From the NCBI RefSeq assembly GCF_013415125.1, contig NZ_JACCDE010000003.1:62001-126000 (forward strand): a DNA stretch of 64,000 nt, given 5' to 3'. Each line of letters begins with the position of its first letter. Position 1 is the first letter of the stretch. The position numbers and the translations under genes were made by a program. Below the pieces are notes generated by a model. It had not been told where the DNA came from. It made no database searches and saw only the letters and a program-made list of their open reading frames with translations. This document shows positions 45,379 through 54,054 of the stretch, piece by piece. The stretch comes from Vreelandella glaciei. GTDB taxonomy: Bacteria; Pseudomonadota; Gammaproteobacteria; Pseudomonadales; Halomonadaceae.

Positions 45379-45642
45379 ATGTTTGTGGTTATTTTTGGTC
45401 GGATGTCCTGCCCCTTCTGTGTACGTGCTAAACACCTTGCAGATCATCTGGAAAAAGCCGGAAAAATTGAAGGGTACCGCTATGTCGATATGCCTTCTGA
45501 AGGCGTTACTAAGGAAGATATCGCCAAGACCGCTGGCAAACCCATTCATACCGTACCGCAAGTGTTCGTGGATCAAACTCATGTCGGTGGCTTTACCGAG
45601 TTTGATCAGTTTGTCCGCGACAAACAGCTCCTCGCCGTTTAA
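45379..45642 (+). CDS. Glutaredoxin (GrxA type)
   Basis: 87 residues from the ATG at 45379 (AAAGGAG upstream; the frame is open to 45289 but the N-terminus is then foreign). The dithiol active site is CPFC in IFGRMSCPFCVRAK. The GSH-binding blocks HTVPQVFVD (cis-Pro) and GGFTEFDQF are intact. The sequence follows E. coli Grx1 closely (GVTKEDIAKTAGKP). It reduces ribonucleotide reductase and other disulfides. Confidence 0.94.
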   Translation: MFVVIFGRMSCPFCVRAKHLADHLEKAGKIEGYRYVDMPSEGVTKEDIAKTAGKPIHTVPQVFVDQTHVGGFTEFDQFVRDKQLLAV

Positions 45643-45781
45643 TAGTAATTGGCGTTTGGCACTGTGCTGCCGTTAAAACCCTCGTTAATACCCGTTGAAC
45701 CCTTGCCTGCCTTGCTTGCCTATACTGTGCAGTTACTCATGGCCCACGCGAGGTGTGCCACTTTTGGGCAAGGAGTTCACC

Positions 45782-46549
45782 ATGCAGCGTCAGGAGTTTG
45801 TTCAGCAGCTGTGGCTAGACTACGTACATACACACCCCGATATTGGGGCATTGAGGCTGTGGCCACTCTCGGCCGCAGCCGAATATTTAACGTTAGTCAC
45901 ACTCAACTACGGTCCTTTTTCGGCTACCGCGCTTAGCAGCAATTTAGCCCACATGGGCTACCGCGCTATGAGTCACTACGCCATGGCGGACAAAGGCCTA
46001 CTCGTGCACTTACTAGCCCCCAGCGATGGCAGTAGCTGGCTGGTGCTTGCCGAATTGCAAATAGGCACCCTTTCTAAAGCGCCGCGAGAAGCAATTGAAG
46101 GACTGGTGCGTCAATCGCATCCTCAGGATTGCAAAGGGCATAATTTACTCTGTCGCGGTAGACCCTGGCCAATGCCCTCCTGGGCACTTTATCAGCAGTT
46201 GCAGCAGGCCCATCCGCTAGCCGCATGGCTTGCAGTGAGGGGGCCCCGCTTGCACCATGCGGGCTTTGATTGTGGTCAGCTTGGCGAACCGTTAGCCGTT
46301 TTGGATCAACGTCTCAAAGAGGTAGGTATGCTGAGCCTGCAAGAGCAGCAGAACGGTGTTTTTACGGTGTCACCGCTGCTTGACCATCGTTTTTACCCAA
46401 CGACACCGCAGAAAGCCGTATTCGCCGATGGCGATGAGCATCGCCTTTGCTTAGGGGGGCTGGCGCTCGTCCAAAAGCATGTAGAGCATAGTCACGAGCG
46501 CCTAGCCGACGTCCTTCTACCCCATCACACACGCTGTGAAATGGCATGA
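45782..46549 (+). CDS. DUF1338-related protein lacking the first metal-binding His
   Basis: 255 residues from the ATG at 45782 (AAGGAG seven bases upstream). The layout resembles short DUF1338 proteins, relatives of the Fe(II) 2-oxoadipate dioxygenase/decarboxylase HglS: FVQQLWLDYVHTHPDIGAL, then LAHMGYRAMSHYAMADKGLLVHLL, then LVLAEL, then GPRLHHAGFDCGQLGEPL. Where the family has N-D-H-V-A-L-R-T this protein has LTLVTLNYG, so one metal His appears lost. The Glu of LAEL and the His of LHHAGF remain. Activity is doubtful. Its stop codon lies inside a 13-bp hairpin. Confidence 0.7.
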   Translation: MQRQEFVQQLWLDYVHTHPDIGALRLWPLSAAAEYLTLVTLNYGPFSATALSSNLAHMGYRAMSHYAMADKGLLVHLLAPSDGSSWLVLAELQIGTLSKAPREAIEGLVRQSHPQDCKGHNLLCRGRPWPMPSWALYQQLQQAHPLAAWLAVRGPRLHHAGFDCGQLGEPLAVLDQRLKEVGMLSLQEQQNGVFTVSPLLDHRFYPTTPQKAVFADGDEHRLCLGGLALVQKHVEHSHERLADVLLPHHTRCEMA

Positions 46550-46577
46550 GTCGCTAACTCTTTCAGTTAGCGACTCA
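46547..46577. terminator. Perfect 13-bp hairpin at the DUF1338 stop codon
   Basis: TGAGTCGCTAACT / AGTTAGCGACTCA with a five-base loop. The left arm begins with the TGA stop of the plus-strand gene. It has no T-run and lies between two convergent genes, so it may end transcription or protect the 3' end on both sides. Confidence 0.6.
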
Positions 46578-46600
46578 CTATCTCACTATCTCACTATCTC
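46577..46600. repeat. Three perfect 8-bp tandem repeats (ACTATCTC)
   Basis: ACTATCTC occurs three times without spacer, directly after the hairpin, in the noncoding gap before the scoB stop. It is a simple-sequence tract that may vary in copy number. Confidence 0.8.
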
Positions 46601-46637
46601 TAATGCTACTCGACTTAAAAGCTGACGGGGTGCCTTA

Positions 46638-47300
46638 TTAAGCGTCAAAGCTCATTTCAGGCACGTGGTCTGGCACGATTAGTTTGCCCGCTGTTTTTTC
46701 GACAATTTCTTCAACGCTAACGCCGGGCGCACGCTCTTTGAGGATAAATGCACCGTCTTTGATTTCCAGATAAGCGAGATCGGTCAAAACACGGTTAATA
46801 CAACCAGCCCCCGTCAGCGGCAGCTCGCATTTTTCCAGCAGTTTGGATTCACCATGTTTAGAGGCATGCGTCATGGTGCAAATAATATTGTCAGCACCAG
46901 CCACCAGATCCATCGCGCCGCCCATGCCTTTGATAAGCTTGCCGGGGATCATCCACGAGGCGATATTGCCTTGTTGATCAACCTCGAAGGCGCCCAGTAC
47001 GGTCAAATCCACATGCCCACCACGAATCATGGCAAAGGACTCAGCTGAAGAGAAAATCGCCGCGCCCGGGCGCGCCGTCACGGTCTCTTTACCCGCATTG
47101 ATCATATCCGCATCAAGCTCTTCTTCGGTGGGGTAACGGCCCATCCCCAGCAGTCCGTTTTCGGATTGCAGCATGACATCAATGCCGTCTGGAATGTAAT
47201 TGGCAACCAGGGTGGGAATACCAATGCCCAAATTGACGTAAAAGCCATCTTGAAGTTCGCGAGCGACACGCTGGGCCATCTGTTCTCGTGTTAAAGCCAT
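46638..47300 (-). CDS. scoB: 3-oxoacid CoA-transferase subunit B
   Basis: 220 residues. The catalytic Glu lies in LQSENGLLG (about residue 47). The GIGIPTLVANYIP, GGHVDLTVLGAFEVD and GAGCINRVLTDLA blocks are those of succinyl-CoA:3-ketoacid CoA-transferase B. Together with subunit A it activates acetoacetate to acetoacetyl-CoA. It follows scoA by 78 bp on the same strand. Confidence 0.95.
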   Translation of the reverse strand: MALTREQMAQRVARELQDGFYVNLGIGIPTLVANYIPDGIDVMLQSENGLLGMGRYPTEEELDADMINAGKETVTARPGAAIFSSAESFAMIRGGHVDLTVLGAFEVDQQGNIASWMIPGKLIKGMGGAMDLVAGADNIICTMTHASKHGESKLLEKCELPLTGAGCINRVLTDLAYLEIKDGAFILKERAPGVSVEEIVEKTAGKLIVPDHVPEMSFDA

Positions 47301-47378
47301 GGTGACTACCTCTTGTTGAATCGTTAAATAGGAAGCGAGTGAGATATTTGAAATTTAAGTCTTTAAAAAAGCGGTGAC

Positions 47379-48077
47379 TTAACTACGCACCGTGCGTTTT
47401 TCAATGCGCTTTTCAAACGTGCCTTGAATAATCCGATCCACATAAATGCCTGGCGTATGGATCTGGCTAGGCTCAAGCTCACCCGGCTCCACAATTTCTT
47501 CAACTTCTACCACGGTGATTTTCCCCGCGGTGGCGGCCATGGGGTTAAAATTTTGTGCTGTATGGCGATACATCACATTGCCATAGCGATCCGCTTTCCA
47601 GCCTTTTACAATGGCAAAGTCACCAATAATGGCTTCTTCTAAAATATAGTGCCGGTCATTGAAGACACGTACTTCCTTGCCTTCGCCAATCGGCGTGCCG
47701 TAGCCGGTGGCAGTGTAAAAAGCAGGGATACCCGCGCCACCTGCGCGCATTTTTTCCGCCAACGTGCCTTGAGGCGTTAACACCACCTCAATTTCATCGT
47801 TCAGCATTTGCTTCTCAAATAACGCGTTTTCACCTACGTAAGAGGCCAGAATTTTACTGATTTGACGATCTTCAAGCAGTATCCCCAAGCCAAAACCATC
47901 CACACCACAGTTATTTGAAACCACGGTGAGATCATGAACGCCGCGGCGCTTGATTTCCGCGATCAGGTTTTCGGGAATGCCACATAGGCCAAAGCCGCCA
48001 GCAATGACGGTCATACCGCTCTCAATGCCTTCCATCGCTTCTTTGTAGGAAGATACTCGCTTATCGAATCCTGCCAT
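47379..48077 (-). CDS. scoA: 3-oxoacid CoA-transferase subunit A
   Basis: 232 residues. The conserved [47 protein letters not shown] and [15 protein letters not shown] blocks identify the CoA-binding subunit. It pairs with scoB and works after bdhA in 3-hydroxybutyrate use. It is divergent from a LysR gene across 165 bp holding an 18-bp inverted repeat, the usual layout for LysR control. Confidence 0.95.
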   Translation of the reverse strand: MAGFDKRVSSYKEAMEGIESGMTVIAGGFGLCGIPENLIAEIKRRGVHDLTVVSNNCGVDGFGLGILLEDRQISKILASYVGENALFEKQMLNDEIEVVLTPQGTLAEKMRAGGAGIPAFYTATGYGTPIGEGKEVRVFNDRHYILEEAIIGDFAIVKGWKADRYGNVMYRHTAQNFNPMAATAGKITVVEVEEIVEPGELEPSQIHTPGIYVDRIIQGTFEKRIEKRTVRS

Positions 48078-48205
48078 TGTTGTGCCTCACGTTGTTGTCA
48101 TTAAATATGAGTGGTCATTGATATGGGCTGTCAATAATACATAGACCGCCCCTTACGATAGTGCCAGTGTTGTGCCAGATGATATATTTGTTAAGTTTGT
48201 TTTTC

Positions 48206-48223
48206 TTATCAATTTATTGGTAA
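48206..48223. promoter_or_regulatory. Inverted repeat between scoA and lysR, likely operator
   Basis: TTATCAAT-TT-ATTGGTAA, 8-bp arms with one mismatch, 19 bases before the lysR ATG. LysR proteins bind interrupted inverted repeats of this kind in divergent intergenic regions, repressing themselves and activating the neighbour. Confidence 0.5.
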
Positions 48224-48242
48224 AACTTATAAAAGGCACTTT

Positions 48243-49139
48243 ATGACCGTCAAACAGCTGCGCGCCTTTCTCGCGGTCGCCCAAACGCTCAGTTTTACCC
48301 AGGCCTGTGAGCGGCTGCATTTATCCCAGCCAGCGCTCAGCTTGGCGATCAAGGGGTTAGAAGAGTCGTTGGGGGGGAAATTGTTAATCCGGAGCACCCG
48401 GAGCGTTAGGCTAACCCCAGAAGGCGAGTCGCTGCTACCGCTGGCCAAACACTTGCTGGCCCAATGGGATAATACCGAAGAGCGGTTGCGCCAGCGCTTC
48501 ACGCTTCAGCTGGGCCGGTTAAGCGTCGCCGCCATGCCTGCTTTCGCCTGTAATTTATTACCCGCAGCGTTAGTTAAGTTTCGCCAGCAATATCCCAAAA
48601 TCAATATCACAGTGCACGACGTGATCAATGAAGAAGTCACTGAAATGGTGCGCTCTCGACAGGTGGAAATGGGTATCGCTTTTTCACCGGAAGGCGCGGG
48701 CAGCCTACTGTTCACCCCCCTGTTTGAAGATCATTTTGTCGCTGTGGTACCGCCAACTTCCATGCTAAATCAAGCCTCGCAGCTAACTTGGCCAACCCTA
48801 CTCAATCACGACTTTATCACGCTGCAGCGCCCTTCTATGGTGCGCCGCTTGTTGGAACAGGAGCTGCGGAAACAACACATGGAACTGCCTGTGGCGTTTG
48901 AAAGCCACCAGCTCTCCACCGTCGGAAGAATGGTTGCTGACGGGTTAGGGGTGAGCGCGGTGCCTTCTATGTGTATTCGACAAATGCATGAGCTGGGCGC
49001 CCGGTGCATACCGCTAACAGCCCCAGCCATCTCTTGCCGAGTGGGTATTTTGACGCATCAAGAGCTTTCCGTTGCCGCCCATGCGCTTCGCACTGTACTG
49101 CTTGAGACGGTCCAAGCACCGTCTCTCTCTGGCGACTAA
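48243..49139 (+). CDS. LysR-family regulator, probably of scoAB
   Basis: 298 residues. The N-terminal winged helix-turn-helix is LRAFLAVAQTLSFTQACERLHLSQPALSLAIKGLE. The C-terminal two-lobed inducer domain is complete. Divergent placement next to scoA suggests that it controls ketone-body use, with acetoacetate or a related compound as a possible inducer. That is inference from position only. Confidence 0.92.
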   Translation: MTVKQLRAFLAVAQTLSFTQACERLHLSQPALSLAIKGLEESLGGKLLIRSTRSVRLTPEGESLLPLAKHLLAQWDNTEERLRQRFTLQLGRLSVAAMPAFACNLLPAALVKFRQQYPKINITVHDVINEEVTEMVRSRQVEMGIAFSPEGAGSLLFTPLFEDHFVAVVPPTSMLNQASQLTWPTLLNHDFITLQRPSMVRRLLEQELRKQHMELPVAFESHQLSTVGRMVADGLGVSAVPSMCIRQMHELGARCIPLTAPAISCRVGILTHQELSVAAHALRTVLLETVQAPSLSGD

Positions 49140-49257
49140 CCCCCTACTATGTTGTTGAGACAGTTGATGAGACGAACTGGGTTTCTGCTGGGCAGCGTGG
49201 CTAGGATCATTTAGCATTCAGTATTACGCTATTCGTCTGACGGTAAGGAAACGTGGT

Positions 49258-50139
49258 ATGCCTATTTTAAAAGGGCTTGTCAGCGCTCTGCTGCTAACCC
49301 TCAACACGCTATTCTGGGGCGTACCTCTAATTCTGTTGACGCTACTCAAACTCATTGTTCCCGGGCAGCGACTGAAACAGAAGGTGCTGCTGGGTTTAAA
49401 TGCCGTGGCACTCAACTGGATCGGCTTTAATCTGTGGTGGATGCGGCGCTGGCTTAAGCCTGACGTATCGATCACGGTTCCCGAGCAGTTGAGCCCCCAT
49501 CAATGGTGGCTGGTGATATCCAATCACCGCAGTTGGACCGATATCTTTATGCTATTCATGGCGTTACACCGCCGCATACCGATGCCGCGGTTTTTCCTCA
49601 AACGTCAATTAATCTGGATTCCTATCGTGGGCTTGGCTTTTTGGGCACTTGAATTTCCCTTCATGCGTCGCTTTAGCCGTGAACAAATAGCTAAAAACCC
49701 CAAACTTGCCACCATAGACCGCACGTCTACCGAGCGTATGTGCCAACAAGCACGTAATACCCCGATTGCGATTTTTAATTTTGTCGAAGGCACACGTTTT
49801 AGCGTCGCCAAGCGCGATGCTCAGCAAAGCCCTTATCGTCACTTGTTGCGCCCCAAAGCAGGTGGCGTTGCCCAGGTACTTAGCCTGCTAGGCAGTCAAT
49901 TAGATGGTATTCTGGACGTAACGATTAGCTATACCAACCCATCCCCCACTTTTTGGGGTTTTTTGTGCGGTAATGAAGCGCCCATTACGCTGCACGCACG
50001 GCAACTAGATATTCCTCAGTGGATGTACGCACCTAATAACCACGACGAAAAGCAGCATAAGGAACGTTTCCACACATGGATCAATTCACTCTGGCGGGAA
50101 AAAGATGGCCTGTTGGACGGCAAAACCGATCACGACTGA
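49258..50139 (+). CDS. YihG-type 1-acyl-glycerol-3-phosphate acyltransferase family protein
   Basis: 293 residues. An N-terminal membrane segment spans about 8-35. The PlsC-type motif NHRSWTD holds the catalytic His90 and Asp95. The second motif FVEGTRF follows near residue 177, and the PKAGGVAQVLSLLG block is typical of the YihG/LCLAT branch. It probably tunes phospholipid acyl chains. Its 3' end overlaps the next gene by 64 bp in another frame. Confidence 0.9.
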   Translation: MPILKGLVSALLLTLNTLFWGVPLILLTLLKLIVPGQRLKQKVLLGLNAVALNWIGFNLWWMRRWLKPDVSITVPEQLSPHQWWLVISNHRSWTDIFMLFMALHRRIPMPRFFLKRQLIWIPIVGLAFWALEFPFMRRFSREQIAKNPKLATIDRTSTERMCQQARNTPIAIFNFVEGTRFSVAKRDAQQSPYRHLLRPKAGGVAQVLSLLGSQLDGILDVTISYTNPSPTFWGFLCGNEAPITLHARQLDIPQWMYAPNNHDEKQHKERFHTWINSLWREKDGLLDGKTDHD

Positions 50140-51038
50140 TTGGCTTGTTAAGCACCTGCCTATTAGCCGGAATGCTTGTCGGCTGTGCCAATGCGCCTCA
50201 ATCGTCATCTCAGCGTGCGGCGGCTCCTAGTGCTACTCAGATTAGTGGCAATTGGGTGCAGGTACAGCGCGGGGACACACTCGGGAAAATGGCGGGCCGC
50301 GCTAATGTGCCGCTAGAACGATTACAACGATTTAACCCAGGTGTGAATGCACGACGGCTAGAGGTAGGCCAACGGTTATTGATCCCCACTCAGCAAGAGC
50401 GCGCGCCTTCCGGCGGTCCTTATCGTTACCAAATTCGCCCCGGCGATACGTTTTCGAGTATCGCCCGCCATTTTGGTACCACCAGCGGCCGTATTCAGAG
50501 CGCCAACCCTAGCGCCACGCCCACTAACTTACGAGTAGGTCAAGTCGTTAGCGTTCCGCTTGGCGGCTCTGCGCCTCGAACCGCTGCTAGCAGTAGTGGT
50601 TCATCTAGCCCTAACCGACCCGCTGCCGCGCCCAGTAGTGCCCCCAGTCAGGCGCTGCCCGCTTCAGCTAGACGCTGGCCCTGGCCATTGGATGATTATC
50701 GTGTGGTTCGCCGCTTTGGCCCAGATAGCCGTGGCACTCTCCAACCAATGCTGCTGGCAACACAAGCGGGCGCCCAGGCAAAATCCGTCGCCGCCGGTGA
50801 AGTACGTTTTGCTGATGGTATGCGCCAGCTTGGCGAAGTAGTGATTGTGCACCATGCCGACAACCTTCAAACCGTATACGCCCTTTGTGACCGCATATTG
50901 GTCGAGGTGGGTAAGCAGGTGAGCGCGGGTGATGCGCTTTGCGAAGTAGGCCAAAGTGATGCAACCCAGCGCTACGATCTCCTCTTCGATCTGCGCCAGG
51001 GTGGTAAACCCATCGATCCTAGGCAGGTGCTGCGCTAA
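50076..51038 (+). CDS. NlpD-like lipoprotein: two LysM domains and a degenerate LytM (M23) domain
   Basis: 320 residues. The signal sequence ends with the lipobox LVGC (Cys37). LysM domains lie at about 60-105 (VQRGDTLGKMAGRANV) and 115-160 (IRPGDTFSSIARHFGT), then a Ser/Pro/Ala linker, then an M23 domain at about 225-320. The zinc ligands are gone: HxGxD is LQPML, the YAH site reads YAL, and HLHFE reads YDLLFDL. Such domains activate AmiA/B/C-type amidases, as NlpD and EnvC do. The start at 50076 overlaps the acyltransferase; AAGGAACG lies upstream. Confidence 0.88.
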   Translation: MDQFTLAGKRWPVGRQNRSRLIGLLSTCLLAGMLVGCANAPQSSSQRAAAPSATQISGNWVQVQRGDTLGKMAGRANVPLERLQRFNPGVNARRLEVGQRLLIPTQQERAPSGGPYRYQIRPGDTFSSIARHFGTTSGRIQSANPSATPTNLRVGQVVSVPLGGSAPRTAASSSGSSSPNRPAAAPSSAPSQALPASARRWPWPLDDYRVVRRFGPDSRGTLQPMLLATQAGAQAKSVAAGEVRFADGMRQLGEVVIVHHADNLQTVYALCDRILVEVGKQVSAGDALCEVGQSDATQRYDLLFDLRQGGKPIDPRQVLR

Positions 51039-51082
51039 AGCTCTTCGTAAAGCACTGGTTAAAGCACTTGTTAAAAACCAAG

Positions 51083-51106
51083 CGGCCCCTGCTTAAACAG
51101 GGGCCG
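51083..51106. terminator. Hairpin terminator between convergent lipoprotein and gcvT genes
   Basis: Perfect 9-bp stem CGGCCCCTG / CAGGGGCCG with a six-base loop. On the minus strand it is followed by CTTGGTTTTT, on the plus strand by TGGGGTTT. It probably serves both genes. Confidence 0.7.
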
Positions 51107-51135
51107 TGGGGTTTAGGCTAGTGTCTGCCGTTTTG

Positions 51136-52248
51136 TTAGCCGCGATAGTAGCCAGGTTTAACAAACGGCATAGGGGTAACCACCATGGGTAACTGCTTAC
51201 CACGCACTACCGCATACACAGTGCTTTGCGGTGCCTCCAGCTCACGGGTCACATAGCCCATCGCCACCGGTTTACCGATGCTCGGTCCAAAGCTGCCCGA
51301 TGTCACCACCCCAATCTCATTGCCCGCTTCGTCTACCAGTGTTGCCCCCTCTCTTACAGGCGCACGACCGTCGGCTAACAGTCCAACGCGCTTGCGGGTA
51401 TGATCTTTGGCGTCAACTTGATGCAGGATAACGTCAGCGCCTGGAAAACCGCCTGCACGTTCGCCGCCATGGCGACGCGGTTTACCAATCGCCCAAATAA
51501 GCCCGGCTTCAACAGGCGTCGTTTGCATATCCATATCATGCCCGTAGAGGCATAACCCTGCTTCCAGACGCAATGAATCCCGTGCGCCCAAGCCAATAGC
51601 CTCTACTTCAGGTTCTGCCAGCAACCGCTCGGCGAAGGCTTCGCAGGCATCAGCCGCGACTGAAATTTCAAAGCCATCTTCACCGGTATAGCCACTGCGG
51701 CTCACCCACACTTCCTGCCCCGCAATAGTGAAGCGGCCATGCTGCATAAACACTAGCTCGCACGCTTCAGGGCACAACCGCTGCATCACATCTCGCGCCT
51801 GGGGCCCTTGGAGCGCCAGCAAGCCACGGTCTAATGTTTCAATCTCATGGGTGGAAGCTAAATTTAAACGCAAATGCGCTAAATCCTGATCTTTGCATGC
51901 AGCGTTCACTACGAGATAAAAATGATCGCCTGCGTTGACCACCATCAGGTCATCAATAATGCCGCCTTCAGTGCTGGTGAATAGCCCATACCGTTGAGTG
52001 CCTTTTGCAAGCCCCACTAAATCAGCGGGTATCAAGGTTTCCAGCGCTTCAGCAACATTATTGCCGGACACACTAATCTGGCCCATGTGTGAGACGTCAA
52101 ACAGGCCGCACTTCTGGCGAGTGTGTTCATGCTCCTTTTTGACCCCCAGCGGGTACTGCACAGGCATTTCATAGCCAGCAAAAGGCACCATTTTGGCACC
52201 CAGCTTGAGGTGCAGCGCGTGCAGCGGCGTTTGCTTTAAGTCAGACAT
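51136..52248 (-). CDS. gcvT: Glycine cleavage system T protein (aminomethyltransferase)
   Basis: THF-dependent enzyme of 370 residues that releases ammonia and makes methylene-THF from the H-protein-bound aminomethyl group. The N-terminal FDVSHMGQ block and folate-site Asp region are present, with SRSGYTGEDGFEI and LGARDSLRLEAGLCLYG. The ATG at 52248 has AGGA upstream; the frame is open to 52323. It lies downstream of the AGCS symporter on the minus strand, away from gcvH and gcvP. Confidence 0.97.
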   Translation of the reverse strand: MSDLKQTPLHALHLKLGAKMVPFAGYEMPVQYPLGVKKEHEHTRQKCGLFDVSHMGQISVSGNNVAEALETLIPADLVGLAKGTQRYGLFTSTEGGIIDDLMVVNAGDHFYLVVNAACKDQDLAHLRLNLASTHEIETLDRGLLALQGPQARDVMQRLCPEACELVFMQHGRFTIAGQEVWVSRSGYTGEDGFEISVAADACEAFAERLLAEPEVEAIGLGARDSLRLEAGLCLYGHDMDMQTTPVEAGLIWAIGKPRRHGGERAGGFPGADVILHQVDAKDHTRKRVGLLADGRAPVREGATLVDEAGNEIGVVTSGSFGPSIGKPVAMGYVTRELEAPQSTVYAVVRGKQLPMVVTPMPFVKPGYYRG

Positions 52249-52374
52249 GGGGGATTCCTCACTTAGAAATTCTTCACTCTCAAAAGAGAACGGGAAGCCA
52301 CCTGTGTGCCTTCCCGACTCCATTTAGCTATACATCAAACACATACTTGCAGCTCACCTAACAAGCTGAAGGTT

Positions 52375-53781
52375 TTATTGATCGTGTTCCAGCTCTTCAC
52401 CCGGCAGCACATCTTTGCCATCGAAATAGTCCTTGGTTAGCTTAAAGACTACCGGCGAAAGCAGTGCCAAGGCAATTAGGTTGGGAATGGCCATCATGGC
52501 ATTGAAGGTATCCGCCATTAACCAGATAAAGCCCAACTGAGCGATGGCGCCTAGCGGGATCGCCAGCACGAACAGCACGCGATAGATCATGATAGAACGC
52601 GTGCCAAACAGGAACTGGCAGCACTTCTCACCATAAAATGACCAGCCAAGAATGGTGGTAAAAGCAAAGATTGCCAAGGCGACCGCGACAATTTGATTGC
52701 CGAATCCTGGCAGTGCGGCGTCAAAAGAGAGCGCGGTCAGCGATGCGCCGGCTTCACCGTCGATCCATACGCTAGAAGTCAAAATCACCAGAGCGGTAAT
52801 CGTGCAGACAATAATGGTATCGATAAAGGTACCCAGCATCGCGATTAAGCCCTGGCGAACCGGATTTTTGGTTTTTGCCGCTGCGTGGGCAATCGGCGCA
52901 CTACCTAAACCCGCTTCGTTAGAGAAAATGCCGCGCGCCACACCAAAGCGAATCGCCGCCATAACCGCTGCACCGGCAAAACCACCGGCCGCCGCCATCG
53001 GGTTAAAGGCGTAGTAAAAGATTAAGCCAAAAGCTTCGCCAATCTGTCCGGCGTTAATGATCAATACCAGCAGGCCTGCCACCACATAGGCAATGCCCAT
53101 GATGGGGACCAGTTTACCCGCCACCTTAGCGATACGCTTGATGCCACCTAGAATTACCGCCCCTGCCAGCACCATAATGATCACACCCGTGATCCAGTGC
53201 GGCACACCAAAAGTGGCATCCATGGCATCGGCTACCGAGTTCGACTGCACGGTATTACCAATACCGAAAGCAGCCACGGCGCCAAAGAAAGCAAAGACAC
53301 CGCCCAGCCAGAGCCATTTTTTGCCCAAGCCGTTTTTGATATAAAACATTGGCCCACCGACGTGGAAACCAGTGCTATCGGTTTCACGGTAACGGACAGC
53401 CAATACCGCTTCGGCAAATTTCGTCGCCATCCCTACTAGCGCGGTAATCCACATCCAAAAAACCGCGCCAGGGCCACCTAGTGCAATCGCGGTGGCGACA
53501 CCAGCAATGTTACCGGTACCGATGGTCGCCGACAGCGCTGTCATCAACGCATCAAAGGGAGATATTTCCCCCTCATCGCCCTCTTTACTCACCGCTTTAT
53601 CAGCGCTGGGTTTTGGCTCACGTCCTGCCCACATTAGCTTGAAACCCATACCGAGTTTTCTAATCGGCATCAGTTTCAAGCCAATCTGCAGGTAGATACC
53701 TACACCCAGGAGCAAGATCAACATGATGGGTCCCCACACCACGCCGTTGATTGCCCCCAAGAGGCTAGTTAATGTTTCCAT
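52375..53781 (-). CDS. Sodium:alanine/glycine symporter (AGCS family)
   Basis: 468 residues with about ten membrane segments. Family signatures are SATIGTGNIAGVATAIALGGPGAVFWMW and ARGIFSNEAGLGSAPIAHAAA. A charged cytoplasmic loop (about 55-70) carries Lys/Glu. It is placed at the head of a minus-strand pair with gcvT and opposite gcvHP, so glycine is the likely physiological substrate (inference). Sodium coupling suits a halotolerant host. Confidence 0.94.
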   Translation of the reverse strand: METLTSLLGAINGVVWGPIMLILLLGVGIYLQIGLKLMPIRKLGMGFKLMWAGREPKPSADKAVSKEGDEGEISPFDALMTALSATIGTGNIAGVATAIALGGPGAVFWMWITALVGMATKFAEAVLAVRYRETDSTGFHVGGPMFYIKNGLGKKWLWLGGVFAFFGAVAAFGIGNTVQSNSVADAMDATFGVPHWITGVIIMVLAGAVILGGIKRIAKVAGKLVPIMGIAYVVAGLLVLIINAGQIGEAFGLIFYYAFNPMAAAGGFAGAAVMAAIRFGVARGIFSNEAGLGSAPIAHAAAKTKNPVRQGLIAMLGTFIDTIIVCTITALVILTSSVWIDGEAGASLTALSFDAALPGFGNQIVAVALAIFAFTTILGWSFYGEKCCQFLFGTRSIMIYRVLFVLAIPLGAIAQLGFIWLMADTFNAMMAIPNLIALALLSPVVFKLTKDYFDGKDVLPGEELEHDQ

Positions 53782-53977
53782 GTGCTTCTCCTCACCCTGT
53801 TAGTTTGTTGCATTTGTTAACCCAGAATCTGCATGTTTTACACTATGTGGCTAGTGGTCTTCTATGGTGATGTCGCTTGCGCATAGAGGATGCCGCTTTT
53901 TTCATAACCAAACACAAAAGAATAACGGAATCAAAATACCTCGCTCTACTACGTTTAAAGGGAGCAGATAAGAAATT

Positions 53978-53995
53978 TGTTTCCGATTGGAAACA
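53978..53995. promoter_or_regulatory. Perfect 18-bp inverted repeat TGTTTCC-GATT-GGAAACA
   Basis: 7-bp arms around four bases, 111 bp before the gcvH ATG and about 200 bp before the symporter start on the other strand. The symmetry suggests a dimeric regulator. I cannot name it; it is not the E. coli GcvA site. Confidence 0.5.
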
Positions 53996-54015
53996 CGTTA
54001 ACATGCATCTTTATT

Positions 54016-54054
54016 CGCTCGCTTTCCGCTAGCCGACAGTCGCCAAGGCGAGCG
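54016..54054 (+). other. Putative leader hairpin before gcvH
   Basis: CGCTCGC and GCGAGCG pair over a 25-base loop, and CCGCTAG occurs both inside the loop and just after the stem. It lies about 50 bases ahead of gcvH and would be in the mRNA leader if transcription starts upstream of it. It has no match to a known riboswitch that I can recognise. Confidence 0.35.
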
